NCBI GenBank assembly: GCA_964404745.1
Contig: CAYOLG010000011.1
Span: 69,049-133,048 of the forward strand
From: Pelagisphaera sp964404745
GTDB lineage: Bacteria > Verrucomicrobiota > Verrucomicrobiia > Opitutales > Opitutaceae
DNA length: 64,000 bases
Direction of reading: 5' to 3'
This document shows, piece by piece, positions 27,790 through 37,160 of this stretch. The translations under genes were made by a program, and so were the position numbers. Under the pieces are notes generated by a model. That model was not told the DNA's origin, did not search any database, and saw only the letters and a program-made list of their open reading frames with translations. Each line of letters starts with the position of its first letter. Position 1 is the stretch's first letter.

Positions 27790-29354
27790 TGCGCTGGCGG
27801 CAGTCGTTTCGATTCCGGATAATGGTCCTGACGATAGTCCTGTCCGGCATCGTTCTCGTCGCATTCGGTTTAGAAACTCGATGGGCCTTCTACCTGATAA
27901 AAGTTTCCACCGTAGATCAAAATCTACGGACGCTCCCATTTAGGGAATTCCCCCACCCGGAACACAGTAGAGGTTGGGAGCGATTTTCGAGACTGACAGA
28001 TCAAGTGGCCAGTAGGGTATTCAATGGCGACGTGCATTTGCATGTTTATGGAGTCGATGGAAAAACGTATTTCAAATCGGAATACTGGCCGAGTCAGCGA
28101 CTGCTGGAACGACTTCCGAAAGCGGTTGGCGAACTAGCGCCTCCGCCGAGCCCAGAACCCGACTTGCAAAGGCAATTTTGGCGCATGGACCATCGCAGGC
28201 GTCTTGGGGAAGGAGCGAACGATTTCGCAGGCGAGCAAGAGCGACTAGAACGGAGCGATGGAATGCTGAATCGCGTATTCCGGCGAGGGCCCCGTCCGGG
28301 TGATCTAGGACCGATGGCGATCGCTGAGCCCGAGGTGATGACCTTAAAGAGCTCCGTAGGCCCAATCAGACTTGGTGTGTATAAGTTCAATGGCTACAAT
28401 GTGGCGATGGGAGTGGAGCTAAGCAAAGTGGCTCAGGAGATGACTCATGTGCGTGAAGCTTTTCTGATCAGCGCTCCATTAGCATTGATCATCATCGCGG
28501 CAGGCGCCTGGGTGATCGCATCTAGGGCCATGCGGCCGGTGCGCCGTTTGACGGAGGCAGTTAGCTCGGTGTCGGTCGGCCGACTGGGCGAGCGGGTACA
28601 AGAGGGAAAGGAGGGAATCGAGTTCTCCAAACTTATTCGTGTCTACAACGACATGCTAGAGCGATTAGAACGGAGCTTCAATCAAGCGACTCGATTCAGC
28701 GCTGATGCCGCTCACGAACTGAAAACGCCCCTGACGATTTTGCAGGGCCATTTGGAAACGGCCTTGCAGGAGGCTCCTGATGATTCCGAACAGCAGAGAC
28801 GCTTTGGCTTACTGCTGGAGGAAACGCAACGACTGCGAGGAATCACGAGACGGTTGTTGTTATTGGCCAAGGCGGATGCCGGACAAATCTCGATCGCCCG
28901 AGAAGAGACTGATTTTGGAAGTCTAGTTTCCCAATCGGTCGAGGACTTTGAAATGCAATCGCCGGATACGCGATTCGAGATGGAAGTCGAGGACAGTTTG
29001 ACCGCTGGGCTCGATCGATCGTTGGTAACGCAAATATTGCAGAATTTGCTCAGCAACGCGGTGAAGTATAACGATGACTCGGATCCTTGGGTAAAGATTC
29101 AGGCCAGGGGGACCGACGATTTCATCACGATGGAAATAGCGAACGGCGGCGAGGGCATTCCAGAAGAAGCCCAAGGCAGGGTCTTCGAACGCTTTGCTCG
29201 CGTAGACTCGGCCCGAAATCGGAGTGTCGATGGATTTGGGTTGGGTCTAAATTTGTCGCGAGAATTCGCTCGAGCCCATGACGGTGAATTGGAATTGGCA
29301 TTGTCGGAACCGGGAGAGACCCGATTTCGTCTGACTCTGCCAAAGCAAAACTAG
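27786..29354 (+). CDS. Two-component sensor histidine kinase
   Basis: A 522-residue membrane kinase. The first membrane helix is FRIMVLTIVLSGIVLVAFGLE, followed by a periplasmic sensor part of about 180 residues with an Arg-rich stretch. The second helix is ISAPLALIIIAAGAWVIA. HAMP follows (SRAMRPVRRLTEAVSSVSVGRLGERV). The HisKA phospho-site is RFSADAAHELKTPLTILQGHLE. The ATPase domain has N box LLSNAVKYNDD, G1 MEIANGGEGIP, F box FERFARVD and G2 GFGLGLNLSREFARAHDG. The domain order matches CusS-like kinases. The signal is unknown; the EF-hand neighbour and the operator shape point to metal or divalent ions (inference). A longer upstream frame only mirrors the regulator gene. Confidence 0.93.
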   Translation: MMRWRQSFRFRIMVLTIVLSGIVLVAFGLETRWAFYLIKVSTVDQNLRTLPFREFPHPEHSRGWERFSRLTDQVASRVFNGDVHLHVYGVDGKTYFKSEYWPSQRLLERLPKAVGELAPPPSPEPDLQRQFWRMDHRRRLGEGANDFAGEQERLERSDGMLNRVFRRGPRPGDLGPMAIAEPEVMTLKSSVGPIRLGVYKFNGYNVAMGVELSKVAQEMTHVREAFLISAPLALIIIAAGAWVIASRAMRPVRRLTEAVSSVSVGRLGERVQEGKEGIEFSKLIRVYNDMLERLERSFNQATRFSADAAHELKTPLTILQGHLETALQEAPDDSEQQRRFGLLLEETQRLRGITRRLLLLAKADAGQISIAREETDFGSLVSQSVEDFEMQSPDTRFEMEVEDSLTAGLDRSLVTQILQNLLSNAVKYNDDSDPWVKIQARGTDDFITMEIANGGEGIPEEAQGRVFERFARVDSARNRSVDGFGLGLNLSREFARAHDGELELALSEPGETRFRLTLPKQN

Positions 29355-29429
29355 GCAGTCAGTGAGGGAACATTTACCGCTTGGAATCGTCGGAGAGATA
29401 ACAGATATTTCCAGAGTACTGCTTTGGAG

Positions 29430-30926
29430 ATGGCGACTAATTATCGGATTAAGTTAATTGGCTTGTGCCTAGGGCTCGCGGGTCTCTTGGGGTCGAGCTG
29501 CGTTACGGAGCCCAGCGCCCTTACGGGGGAGAAAAAGAGTTATGGGTACACCTGGCAGCAGGAGTTGGAGTTGGGCCGAAAGAGCGATCGGGAATTGATC
29601 CAGGAGATGGGCCTTTATCCGGACGACGCATTGTCTGCTTATGTGACGCAGATTGGCGAACGGGTGCTAGCTCAGAGCGACTTGCGGCAGCCAGCCACCC
29701 CTGAAATCTACCGAAACTTAGAGTTCAGCTTTCGAGTAATGGACAGCTCGGTTGTCAATGCTTTCGCCTTGCCCGGCGGCTATGTTTATGTGACGCGAGG
29801 ATTGCTGGCCCATCTGAACAATGAGGCTCAGCTAGCAGTGGTACTGGGACATGAGATTACCCATGTGGCCGCTAGGCACGCTTCCCAGCAAGCTCTCAAA
29901 CAACAGTGGGGCCAGATCGGACTCGTGGCGGGAGCTGTGATCGGAACGGGGATAACTGGGAATGAGAATTTCGCGGACCAGTTTCTGGGCCTCGGGAGTA
30001 GCGTGTTTCAAATGCTGACCTTGAAGTACGGCCGAGATGCGGAAAGGGAATCCGATGTCTACGGCGTAGAATACGCTGCCAAGGCGGGCTATGCAGTAGG
30101 GGAGTCGGCGGAGTTTTTCAATTCGCTGGGGCGAATTTCGGCCAAGGCTGGCGCCCGTTTACCGTCCTGGCAGTCGAGTCATCCGGATCCGGGTGAACGC
30201 GAGGGCCGTATCAAACAGCTTGCGGCGGAAATGCGCGCCAGGCACGGGGAGCTCAAAATTGGCGAGGCCGAATATCTGCGCCGCATAGACGGCTTGGTTG
30301 TTGGCGAGAATCCAAGGCAAGGCGTCGCCCTTCGGGGCAAATTCTATCACCCGGACATGAATTTTCAATTCGATGTCCCTCAGGGTTGGCGAGTTAAGAA
30401 TGAAGCAAGTCGTGTTACTCTGGTCGATGCTCAAGGACGGGGTATTGTCATTTTCGGTCTAGGCCAAGGCGACACGCCCGAGGAGGCTGCCAGGAGTTTT
30501 TTGGCGGGATCGAACTTGCAACCGATACGGGCCGGAGCCGCCCAGGTCGGAGCTCAGGCAGGGTATTCAGTAGAAGGATTTATGGAAACCTCGAATGGAT
30601 CGATGGTGGTCGAGAGCGTTTTCTTCAGTCACAATCGAACTGTATTTAGCTTTCTGAGTTATTCCTTGCTATCGGACAGAGAGGTCTACCGACCGGCTTT
30701 CAATGGAATCAACCAAAGCTTCAAGCCGATCGAGGACGCGGCGATTCGAAACTTGCAGCCGGCTCGCCTGAAAATCCAGTCAGCAAGCCAAGAACTTCCT
30801 TTCAAGGAATACCTTTCAGGGGACCAGGCCTTCGGATTTGATGACGTCGATTTAGCCATTATCAACCAGGTAGATCTCGACCAGCGGGTACCTAAGGGGC
30901 GCATGCTGAAGTTGGTCGCGGATTGA
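29430..30926 (+). CDS. M48-family metalloprotease, lipoprotein
   Basis: About 498 residues. The lipobox GLLGSSC near residues 19-25 marks a lipoprotein. The peptidase part has the M48 signature VVLGHEITHVAARHAS (HExxH near residue 148) and the third ligand region RDAERESDVYGVEYAAKAGY. Preceding NAFALPGGYVYVTRGLL is typical of BepA/LoiP-like periplasmic proteases that look after outer membrane proteins. SSHPDPGEREGRI is another family motif. A C-terminal domain of about 180 residues (YHPDMNFQFDVPQGWRVKNE...) is characteristic of some bacterial M48 proteins. ATG 29430 gives a better signal sequence than TTG 29424. It follows the sensor kinase by 75 bp on the same strand. Confidence 0.9.
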   Translation: MATNYRIKLIGLCLGLAGLLGSSCVTEPSALTGEKKSYGYTWQQELELGRKSDRELIQEMGLYPDDALSAYVTQIGERVLAQSDLRQPATPEIYRNLEFSFRVMDSSVVNAFALPGGYVYVTRGLLAHLNNEAQLAVVLGHEITHVAARHASQQALKQQWGQIGLVAGAVIGTGITGNENFADQFLGLGSSVFQMLTLKYGRDAERESDVYGVEYAAKAGYAVGESAEFFNSLGRISAKAGARLPSWQSSHPDPGEREGRIKQLAAEMRARHGELKIGEAEYLRRIDGLVVGENPRQGVALRGKFYHPDMNFQFDVPQGWRVKNEASRVTLVDAQGRGIVIFGLGQGDTPEEAARSFLAGSNLQPIRAGAAQVGAQAGYSVEGFMETSNGSMVVESVFFSHNRTVFSFLSYSLLSDREVYRPAFNGINQSFKPIEDAAIRNLQPARLKIQSASQELPFKEYLSGDQAFGFDDVDLAIINQVDLDQRVPKGRMLKLVAD

Positions 30927-31059
30927 TTGAGCACCCACTTTGGCCCTGCGCTCAGCCCGAATCTCGGCAGAGCTTCCGTTCTTTTCGAGAAAGCGCTTTA
31001 CGTCAAAACGCGCCGGGAAGTCGCGTTCCACCCTAGCTACAAAACCTTCAAAGGTGGAG

Positions 31060-31112
31060 CTCGACCTCACGCCTACGCGACGCTGCGGCGGCACAAGCCG
31101 GGCGAGCTTAAG
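31060..31112 (+). repeat. Dispersed block of about 50 bp, copy 2
   Basis: Nearly identical to 16027-16080 (about four differences over 51 bases). It lies between the M48 gene and the sigma factor gene. Confidence 0.8.
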
Positions 31113-31290
31113 TCGAGGCTCACGGCCCTTGAAGTGAAGAAGAGGTGGGATTCCCCCGCTACCTCAAACGCCTCGTGATTTGTCCCGGGGAACTTTATCT
31201 CGCGATATCGTTTTGGTCAAACCATGGAGAATCGCAGTGTAAAACCGATCGTTCAAGGGATTCGATTGTCGCAATTTCCCAAAGCAAGTA

Positions 31291-31317
31291 CGCTCCCGGG
31301 CTTAGAGCCCGGGAGCG
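31291..31317. repeat. Perfect palindrome CGCTCCCGGGCT-TAG-AGCCCGGGAGCG
   Basis: Twelve-base perfect arms around a three-base loop, very GC rich, with no T tract. It would form a strong hairpin on either strand. It could be a terminator of an upstream transcript or a REP-like unit. Confidence 0.75.
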
Positions 31318-31555
31318 CTTCCCACATAAAGCGTCTACCTGAATTTTACGACAGGAAGCGCTTACGATTGACACTATGAATAAAACTCTAGGGTAGCTCT
31401 CGAGGATGCCCTCGACCTGCCAGAGTCGTCTTCATAAAGTTTTACATCAGTTGCCAAATCCTTGGACAAGGAGGACAACAAATTTTTGCGGTTGTCCAGA
31501 ATCATCGGATTCGCGTAAAATGATAGGAAGGCCGCTTCCGGCCGTAAAAGGGCCC

Positions 31556-32098
31556 ATGCCATTAAAGGATAGTCAAGATTCGCGTTCCCGTTTCGTTCAG
31601 CTTTTCATGTCGCACGAAAAGCAGATCTATCGCTACATACTTTCGTTGATGCCTCATTCGCAGGATGCTCAAGATGTACTGCAAGAGACAGCTATCGCAT
31701 TGCATAATAAGATCGACGATTACGATCCAACCCGACCGTTCGCCCCTTGGGCATTCCGTTTCGCTTACCACATGACGCTAAAGCACCGCGAGAAATCCAC
31801 TCGTTGGCGTCGGTTTCTGGACGAGGACTTGATGAAGGAGATCGCCTCTAGGCAGAGCATGCTAGTTCCCGAATTGGATCAGCGGAGGGAATATTTGAAA
31901 GAGTGTTTGGCCGAGGTCCCGGAAGATAAGCGGGCTATGTTGACGGATTACTATTTTGAAGAGGAGACGATTGACGTAATAGCCGCTAAGCAAAACAAGT
32001 CGGTTGAAGCCACTTACAAAGCTTTACAACGGATAAGGAAAACATTGATGCACTGCATTGAAGGGAAAATGCATGCTAGTGGATTGTCAGCGACATGA
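31556..32098 (+). CDS. ECF sigma factor, Rhodopirellula/Verrucomicrobium type
   Basis: A 180-residue sigma-70 family protein from ATG 31556 (MPLKDSQDSRSRFVQLFMSHEKQIYRYILSLMP). Region 2 has DAQDVLQETAIALHNKIDDYDPTRPFAPWAFRFAYHMTLKHREKS, with the expected promoter-melting and -10 recognition residues. Region 4 is CLAEVPEDKRAMLTDYYFEEETIDVIAAKQNKSVEATYKALQRIRKTLMHCI, a helix-turn-helix. No anti-sigma zinc motif is seen. The composition and the following FecR-domain gene match the sigma-70/FecR pairs abundant in Verrucomicrobiota and Planctomycetota. Longer reading from 31406 is not family-like. The target genes are unknown. Confidence 0.92.
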   Translation: MPLKDSQDSRSRFVQLFMSHEKQIYRYILSLMPHSQDAQDVLQETAIALHNKIDDYDPTRPFAPWAFRFAYHMTLKHREKSTRWRRFLDEDLMKEIASRQSMLVPELDQRREYLKECLAEVPEDKRAMLTDYYFEEETIDVIAAKQNKSVEATYKALQRIRKTLMHCIEGKMHASGLSAT

Positions 32099-33564
32099 AT
32101 AACGAATCAGAAGATCAGCTACATTGGGAAACGCTCTTGAATCGGATGGTCGACGGTATTTTGACCGACGACGAGGTACAGGAGTTAAAAGGCATTCTGA
32201 AATCCGATCGGAAACGATTGGATGATTACATCCGTTTTGTCGATATGCATGGTTCGCTCTATCATGAGCCTTTACTGGCCCAGCTTGGAGAAGTGGGCCA
32301 GTTGGTGGATTTCGCGGGCGAGGATTTGAGACGGAGCGAGATTGGCAACCTCGGCTTTTGGCGAGCTATGGCGGCGGTCGCTACAATCGCGGCAGTCGGA
32401 GCTTTCTCGTGGAGCTTTAAGTACGCTTTTCCCGATCCCTCTAACGCGAGCTACGAAGAAGCTCCCTTCATTGGGATTATCACAAGCTTGCAAGGTGGCG
32501 AAACTGCTTCCGAACATTTTGTTGGGAAAGGGTTGCAACGGGGGCTTTTCAAGTTGGATAGCGGCCGTGCTCAGGTGCGTCTGGACAATGGAGTCGAGCT
32601 CTCGATTAAAGGTCCCGCTGAGTTCGACATATTCGGGCAGGATCACCTCGCCTTGATGGCCGGGCGGGTGACTGCGATTGTGCCTCCGAGAGCCATCGGC
32701 TTCCGCATAGACACCCCGGACATGGAAGTAATCGATCTGGGGACAGAATTCGCATTGCGCGTCGATTCCAGCGGGAACTCTCGACTGCATGTTCTAGAAG
32801 GCGAAGTTGAAGCCCGAAAGAAGAAGGGAACTGGATTGGAGAACCTACCCATGATTATAGCCAAGGATAGCATGCACGAGCTTGTCGAAAGTCCATCGTA
32901 TCTGGATTGCAATTACGATCCCGAAAACTTTGCTCCGTCTCCTCTCTACGATCGCCTAATTCAAGCGACCGACGGAAAGCTGCGCAGCTTGCAAGATCCG
33001 CCAAAGGATCTGCGTCACGGAAAATTCAAGCACGACTATTTGATGCTGTTTCCGGAGAAGCAAGATTTCGTGTTGCCTCGTCCAGTAGAGGTGAACCTGT
33101 CAGAACCAGGTGGCTATCGGATCCTTGGACCGGCGGCTAAGGAACGGTATTTGGAAGGCGCGAGCGAAAAGCAGCGAGCCCACGAGACCATAGTAGATGA
33201 AGCCGCGGTGCAATCGATCATTCCTGCCGGAACGCGTATCAATAGCTACCTTGTGCATTTCGATGCCACGCACCGAAAAAGCGATCCCTTCAGGGCCAAG
33301 GGAAGGGTTCGGTTTAACGGGCGCGTTCTAGGCGTGATACTTCACCAAGATAGCTTGATTGACAGTGACGCGTTACTAGGCAACTCGAACACGGTTTACG
33401 AAAGCAAGCCGGGTCGCGATATGGAAAACGATTTCATTCGGATTTCCTCGGACCAACGCCAGATCGTGATGAATTTCGAGATTCGGGGTTTCATAGACCA
33501 AGCTCGTATCATAGTAGCAGAAGATCCCGAAGGTCCACTTGTCGCCGACATTCTGAATCCGTAG
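32095..33564 (+). CDS. FecR-domain membrane protein paired with the sigma factor
   Basis: A 489-residue protein whose ATG overlaps the sigma stop (ATGA). The cytoplasmic N-terminus has LLNRMVDGILTDDEVQELKGIL, a short anti-sigma-like helix pair. One membrane helix follows, FWRAMAAVATIAAVGAFSWSF near residues 85-105. The FecR domain is FKLDSGRAQVRLDNGVELSIKGPAEFDIFG...MAGRVTAIVPPRAIGFRIDTPDMEVIDLGTEFAL...LEGEVEAR near residues 150-245. The last 240 residues are an extracytoplasmic part I do not recognise. It probably controls the sigma factor in response to an outside or envelope signal; this is inferred from the pairing. Confidence 0.9.
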   Translation: MNNESEDQLHWETLLNRMVDGILTDDEVQELKGILKSDRKRLDDYIRFVDMHGSLYHEPLLAQLGEVGQLVDFAGEDLRRSEIGNLGFWRAMAAVATIAAVGAFSWSFKYAFPDPSNASYEEAPFIGIITSLQGGETASEHFVGKGLQRGLFKLDSGRAQVRLDNGVELSIKGPAEFDIFGQDHLALMAGRVTAIVPPRAIGFRIDTPDMEVIDLGTEFALRVDSSGNSRLHVLEGEVEARKKKGTGLENLPMIIAKDSMHELVESPSYLDCNYDPENFAPSPLYDRLIQATDGKLRSLQDPPKDLRHGKFKHDYLMLFPEKQDFVLPRPVEVNLSEPGGYRILGPAAKERYLEGASEKQRAHETIVDEAAVQSIIPAGTRINSYLVHFDATHRKSDPFRAKGRVRFNGRVLGVILHQDSLIDSDALLGNSNTVYESKPGRDMENDFIRISSDQRQIVMNFEIRGFIDQARIIVAEDPEGPLVADILNP

Positions 33565-33607
33565 GGTCTCCGTACGCTGTACTCATTTTTTTGTAATGGG
33601 TGCCTGT

Positions 33608-35251
33608 TCATGGAGATTTCGAGATGATCTGAAGGGTGCGGGACTTGGTATCGTTGTCGGGTCGAGAATCCTCGAGTCCAGTCAACTGCGTCTCGGCGTT
33701 TACAGAGTAGCCCGTCTCTAGGGCTAGCTGCGAGTTGTCGAGATAGAGCGTATAGGAAGTCGTCTCGCGTTCGGATAACGGCCCTAGATAGATTTGTTGA
33801 GGGTATCCATCATTTTGAGATAGGGAAATCGAGACGTTCGGCAAATATTCCGTGCCACGGTTTTGCACGGTTACTTGCAGAGGGGTAGTGGTTTCCGTGG
33901 CGTTGGGAATATCGAGGTAGAGATCTCCTATGGCAGCGTCATAAATGCCGCTTTTACCCCGATTCATAACCCGATCCATATTCAATGATCCCGCTCCCGT
34001 TTCTATGTCCTTTCCTGGAGCGGCCGTATCATCAGAGTACCTTAGCACGGTTGCCGAGGCCTCTAACGGGCTCAGTTTAGAGTCCTGAGACATGGCAGCG
34101 GCGATCCCTCCGGCGACGTATGGGGCGGCTGCCGATGTCCCGGAAAATCGTATCCATTGATTCTCTCCCCAGGCGGCAAGCAAGTCCACGCCGGGCGCGG
34201 CTATATCGATGGAAGGACTATAGTTGGAGAAATCCGCTCGTTGGCCATCGGCATCGACAGCTGCGACTCCAATGACGCTTTCGAAACGAGCTGGATAGGG
34301 AGTGGCTTTGAGGCCATCGTTTCCGGCGGAAGCTACGAGAGCTACGCCATTGGCTGACGCGTAATTGACGGCGTTTTCCAAGACGCTCGTGTATCCGTAG
34401 CTACCCAGACTCATGCTGATAATCGAGGCTCCAGATTCGACCGCTTTGACAATGCCCTCCGCGAGCGTGAAACTGTCTCCAATCCCATCTGAATCCATTA
34501 CTTGGATACTGATTAGATCTGCCGATGGAGCAATTCCGAGACCTTCTTGTCCAACGATTAAAGAGGCAGTAGCGGTTCCGTGACCATGGTATTCAGAGTC
34601 TTTCGGACCGGTGTTTTCGATCAGTTCCATTTGGGATATCGAACTAGATTCGAGAGCCTTATGGCTAGAGATTCCCGTGTCGAGCAGGGCGATACGGATG
34701 CCTTTTCCCCATTCTCCGTTTTCCTTGGGTACGCCAAGCCAGCTTAGAGCGCTGTCTAGGAAAGGAACGCTACCGCCATCGCTTGGAGGCGGTTGCGGAA
34801 TCGGCGGAGCGGCGACTAGATAATTGTAGTCGAAATTCGCGTCCTCTCCGGCAAGTCCCTTTATCTGATCGGCTTCAACAGCGTTTCGAGCCCGCAAGCG
34901 GAGGGACAGCAGAGCGTCATTCTGGCCGATGATCTCGATACCTTGACGGCGAGCGTTTTCGATAAAACGCCTATAGCTATCGTAAGCCTTGAAACTTGCC
35001 AGGAGTTCATCGGGCTGGGCTAAGTTTTCAGGAGGCGGAAAAACGTTGTTTTCACCAGTTCCGGTTTCAGAGGGAGAGGCGATGGGGGTCTCGGGCTCAA
35101 TTGGACCATAGACGGAAACGGGTTCTGGCTCGCTTCGCTTCCTAGAGCCCGTTTCGATCGGACCTTGGGAGGAAAAGTATAGGTAAGCTAACTGTCCCCC
35201 GGTATAAACGATCCCCAGTATGAGGATGAGCTTTAAGAGGGGTCGTTTCAT
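33608..35251 (-). CDS. Membrane-anchored subtilisin-like serine protease (S8)
   Basis: 547 residues with an uncleaved or signal-type helix LILILGIVYTGGQLAYLYF at the start. A Pro/Glu-rich linker and an inhibitor-like propeptide (FKAYDSYRRFIENARRQGIEIIG) follow. The catalytic triad is visible: Asp in RIALLDTGISSHK, His in YHGHGTATASLIVG and Ser in FSGTSAAAPYVAGGIAAA, with Asn in VASAGNDG for the oxyanion hole. The C-terminal 100 residues look like a CARDB-type beta domain (TTPLQVTVQNRGTEYLPNVSISLS). This would act outside the cell or in the periplasm, perhaps on peptides or surface proteins. It is the most upstream of its neighbourhood's genes only in position; it ends a minus-strand run starting at 39409. 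Confidence 0.92.
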   Translation of the reverse strand: MKRPLLKLILILGIVYTGGQLAYLYFSSQGPIETGSRKRSEPEPVSVYGPIEPETPIASPSETGTGENNVFPPPENLAQPDELLASFKAYDSYRRFIENARRQGIEIIGQNDALLSLRLRARNAVEADQIKGLAGEDANFDYNYLVAAPPIPQPPPSDGGSVPFLDSALSWLGVPKENGEWGKGIRIALLDTGISSHKALESSSISQMELIENTGPKDSEYHGHGTATASLIVGQEGLGIAPSADLISIQVMDSDGIGDSFTLAEGIVKAVESGASIISMSLGSYGYTSVLENAVNYASANGVALVASAGNDGLKATPYPARFESVIGVAAVDADGQRADFSNYSPSIDIAAPGVDLLAAWGENQWIRFSGTSAAAPYVAGGIAAAMSQDSKLSPLEASATVLRYSDDTAAPGKDIETGAGSLNMDRVMNRGKSGIYDAAIGDLYLDIPNATETTTPLQVTVQNRGTEYLPNVSISLSQNDGYPQQIYLGPLSERETTSYTLYLDNSQLALETGYSVNAETQLTGLEDSRPDNDTKSRTLQIISKSP

Positions 35252-35269
35252 GTTGGTAAAAATGCTTTC

Positions 35270-36241
35270 CTAGAAAGTGGCAATAGGATTCAGAGGTGAG
35301 CCCGTGCCGCCTTGAACGGGAAGAGGAGCGACGGTAAGAAGGAAGTCCCAACGATTGAGCTCAGCGGCTTTAGCGCCCAGAGCTTCCAGATCGAGATTGT
35401 CTAGCATCGGCACGCCGAGCGCGTGGAGCATCAGAAGGTGGACAGGGCTGTTCACTCCCGGGATTCCGGAGGGAGACACTTCACTGCCCCCGTCGCTTCC
35501 CAAAACGGATATATCCCGTTTTCCCAGCCAGCGAGCAGCCGTTGCGTGTAGGCCAGCCTGGCTGCCACTCCAGGGACCAACAGCTTCTCTTCGGGCCCAG
35601 CGTCCGGTGTAGATCAGTACCGCATCTCCGGAAGAGATAGTTACTCCCGCCTTCTTTTCCCAAGCCTCAAGATCCTCGGGATAGATGGCTGTGCCGGGCT
35701 CTAGATAGTCCAGACCTTTGAGAGCGGGAAGGTCAACAAGGATACCTCGCGTGAAGATGCCTTCCTTCAGGTTGTGGATATCAAGTTTGCGGGCTCCATC
35801 TGAAGTCACTACTTTGGCGGAAATGCCGTTGTACAGCGTCTGCTCGTGAACGTAGTGGCAGAGAGCATCTATGTGAGAGTGGGCGAAACCGTGGTAGGAA
35901 ACGGAAAAATTGTCGGAACACCATTGGGCGTGAAGCGTTTGACCGTCTGATAGCATATTGTGGACGAAAGGATTAGGATTGTCAGCCGCTTTTTCAGTTT
36001 CCACATCGCGGGCCATAGAAACGGAAATGCCGTCCCTAACGAGTTTGGCTGCTTGGCGCCGCTTTTCCGGAGTGATCAGATTGATTGCCCCGAGTTCATC
36101 GTTCGCTCCCCAGCGGCCCCAATTTGAAATCTCGTCCACTATATTCAGGACATCCAATTTTGTCAGGGGTTGCCTGTCTTGTCCAAAGTTTGGGAGCGTA
36201 TGTAGTATAATGGCAATTACGATTATATGGTTTTTATTCAT
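35270..36241 (-). CDS. Exported cyclase-family (kynurenine formamidase-like) hydrolase
   Basis: A 323-residue protein with signal peptide MNKNHIIVIAIILHTLPNFGQ. The family metal motif HxxTHxDxxxH appears in a variant form, HSHIDALCHYV near residues 120-130. Around it lie WGRWGANDELGAINLITPEKRR, RGILVDLPALKG, GDAVLIYTGRWARR and SDGGSEVSPSG. The cyclase family includes metal-dependent amidases and lactone-type hydrolases such as KynB. The substrate here cannot be told, and the signal peptide argues against KynB itself. It lies 19 bases upstream of the protease gene on the same strand and likely shares its transcript. Confidence 0.88.
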   Translation of the reverse strand: MNKNHIIVIAIILHTLPNFGQDRQPLTKLDVLNIVDEISNWGRWGANDELGAINLITPEKRRQAAKLVRDGISVSMARDVETEKAADNPNPFVHNMLSDGQTLHAQWCSDNFSVSYHGFAHSHIDALCHYVHEQTLYNGISAKVVTSDGARKLDIHNLKEGIFTRGILVDLPALKGLDYLEPGTAIYPEDLEAWEKKAGVTISSGDAVLIYTGRWARREAVGPWSGSQAGLHATAARWLGKRDISVLGSDGGSEVSPSGIPGVNSPVHLLMLHALGVPMLDNLDLEALGAKAAELNRWDFLLTVAPLPVQGGTGSPLNPIATF

Positions 36242-36265
36242 AAAGCGATTGGGTTGGGGATCGGC

Positions 36266-37090
36266 TTAGTCTACAATGCGTTGAGGGTGGGAATAGACGT
36301 TCATGGTCGGCGTGCGCAGAAAGCCGACCAAGGTGATGCCGCATTCACGGGCGACGGAGATAGCCAATGAGGTCGGAGCGGAAACCGCAGCTACCAAAGG
36401 TATTCGGGCGGCCAAAGCTTTTTGGATAATTTCGAAAGAAACGCGCCCGCTCACTAGAAGAATGTGCCGGTCCAATGGCCAGATATCGTTTAGCAGGGCG
36501 TAGCCGACCGCTTTGTCGAGCGCGTTGTGGCGACCGACATCCTCTCTCAGACATACCAAGGTTCCGTCTGGATTGAAGATCCCCGATGAATGAAGGCCTC
36601 CAGTGCGGTCGAAAACAACTTGCTTTTCTCGCAGTCGATCGGGAAGCGAGAATAGAAGCTGTCGCTTCACAGTGAGATCGGATTCAATATTCGGATGCTG
36701 GTTGCTAAGTTCCTCTAGAGAGGTTTTTCCGCATACGCCGCAACTGGAAGAAACGGATCCGTATCGATTGGAAGCGAGATTGTCTGTATTCAATTTTTCA
36801 CGTAATCTTAGGCGGATTGTGTTTTCGGGATTGGGGGATAGCGGACAGCGATCGATTTCTCGAAAGTCCGATTTCTGACAAGTTATGCCCTCCGTGGTCA
36901 TGAATCCGGCGGCCAATTCCTCATCATGCCCGGGGGTTCGCATGGTTACAACAAATGGGCGATTGCCAATACGAATTTCGAGTGGCTCCTCGACCGCCAC
37001 ATCGTCGTTAAGGGCATGGGCTGTACCGTCGGCCTGTAAGCGTACGACTGCGCTGCGAACGGATGGAGTTGATTGATGGTCGGATTTCAA
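36266..37090 (-). CDS. fdhD: Formate dehydrogenase accessory sulfurtransferase FdhD
   Basis: FdhD passes sulfur from IscS to the molybdenum cofactor of formate dehydrogenases. The 274-residue protein has EPLEIRIGNRPFVVTMRTPGHDEELAAGFMTTEGI, the essential CxxC in SSSCGVCGKTSLEEL near residues 119-122, RTGGLHSSGIF, REDVGRHNALDKAVGYAL and LLVSGRVSFEIIQKAL, all family hallmarks. No formate dehydrogenase or molybdopterin gene is in the window. Either the target is elsewhere or FdhD serves another molybdoenzyme. It lies 24 bases upstream of the cyclase gene on the same strand. Confidence 0.95.
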   Translation of the reverse strand: MKSDHQSTPSVRSAVVRLQADGTAHALNDDVAVEEPLEIRIGNRPFVVTMRTPGHDEELAAGFMTTEGITCQKSDFREIDRCPLSPNPENTIRLRLREKLNTDNLASNRYGSVSSSCGVCGKTSLEELSNQHPNIESDLTVKRQLLFSLPDRLREKQVVFDRTGGLHSSGIFNPDGTLVCLREDVGRHNALDKAVGYALLNDIWPLDRHILLVSGRVSFEIIQKALAARIPLVAAVSAPTSLAISVARECGITLVGFLRTPTMNVYSHPQRIVD

Positions 37091-37160
37091 TTCAGATTAT
37101 GTCTGCGTCAAGTACGGCCTCTTAGAAATGGTCATCTCAGGCAGGAGAGCTGGATTTTCG

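Larger units (their letters stand above)
30927..31555. other. Intergenic, 629 bp, repeats only
   Basis: No gene is supported. The gap carries the second copy of the block of about 50 bp (31060-31112), a perfect 12-bp palindrome (31291-31317) and, 3' of it, a TTGACA hexamer at 31368. That hexamer could be the -35 box of the sigma gene, but I see no convincing -10 partner. Confidence 0.5.

Noticed and set aside
31368..31373. TTGACA as a -35 box of the sigma gene
   Set aside because: No matching -10 hexamer at 16-18 bases; only noted in the intergenic entry.
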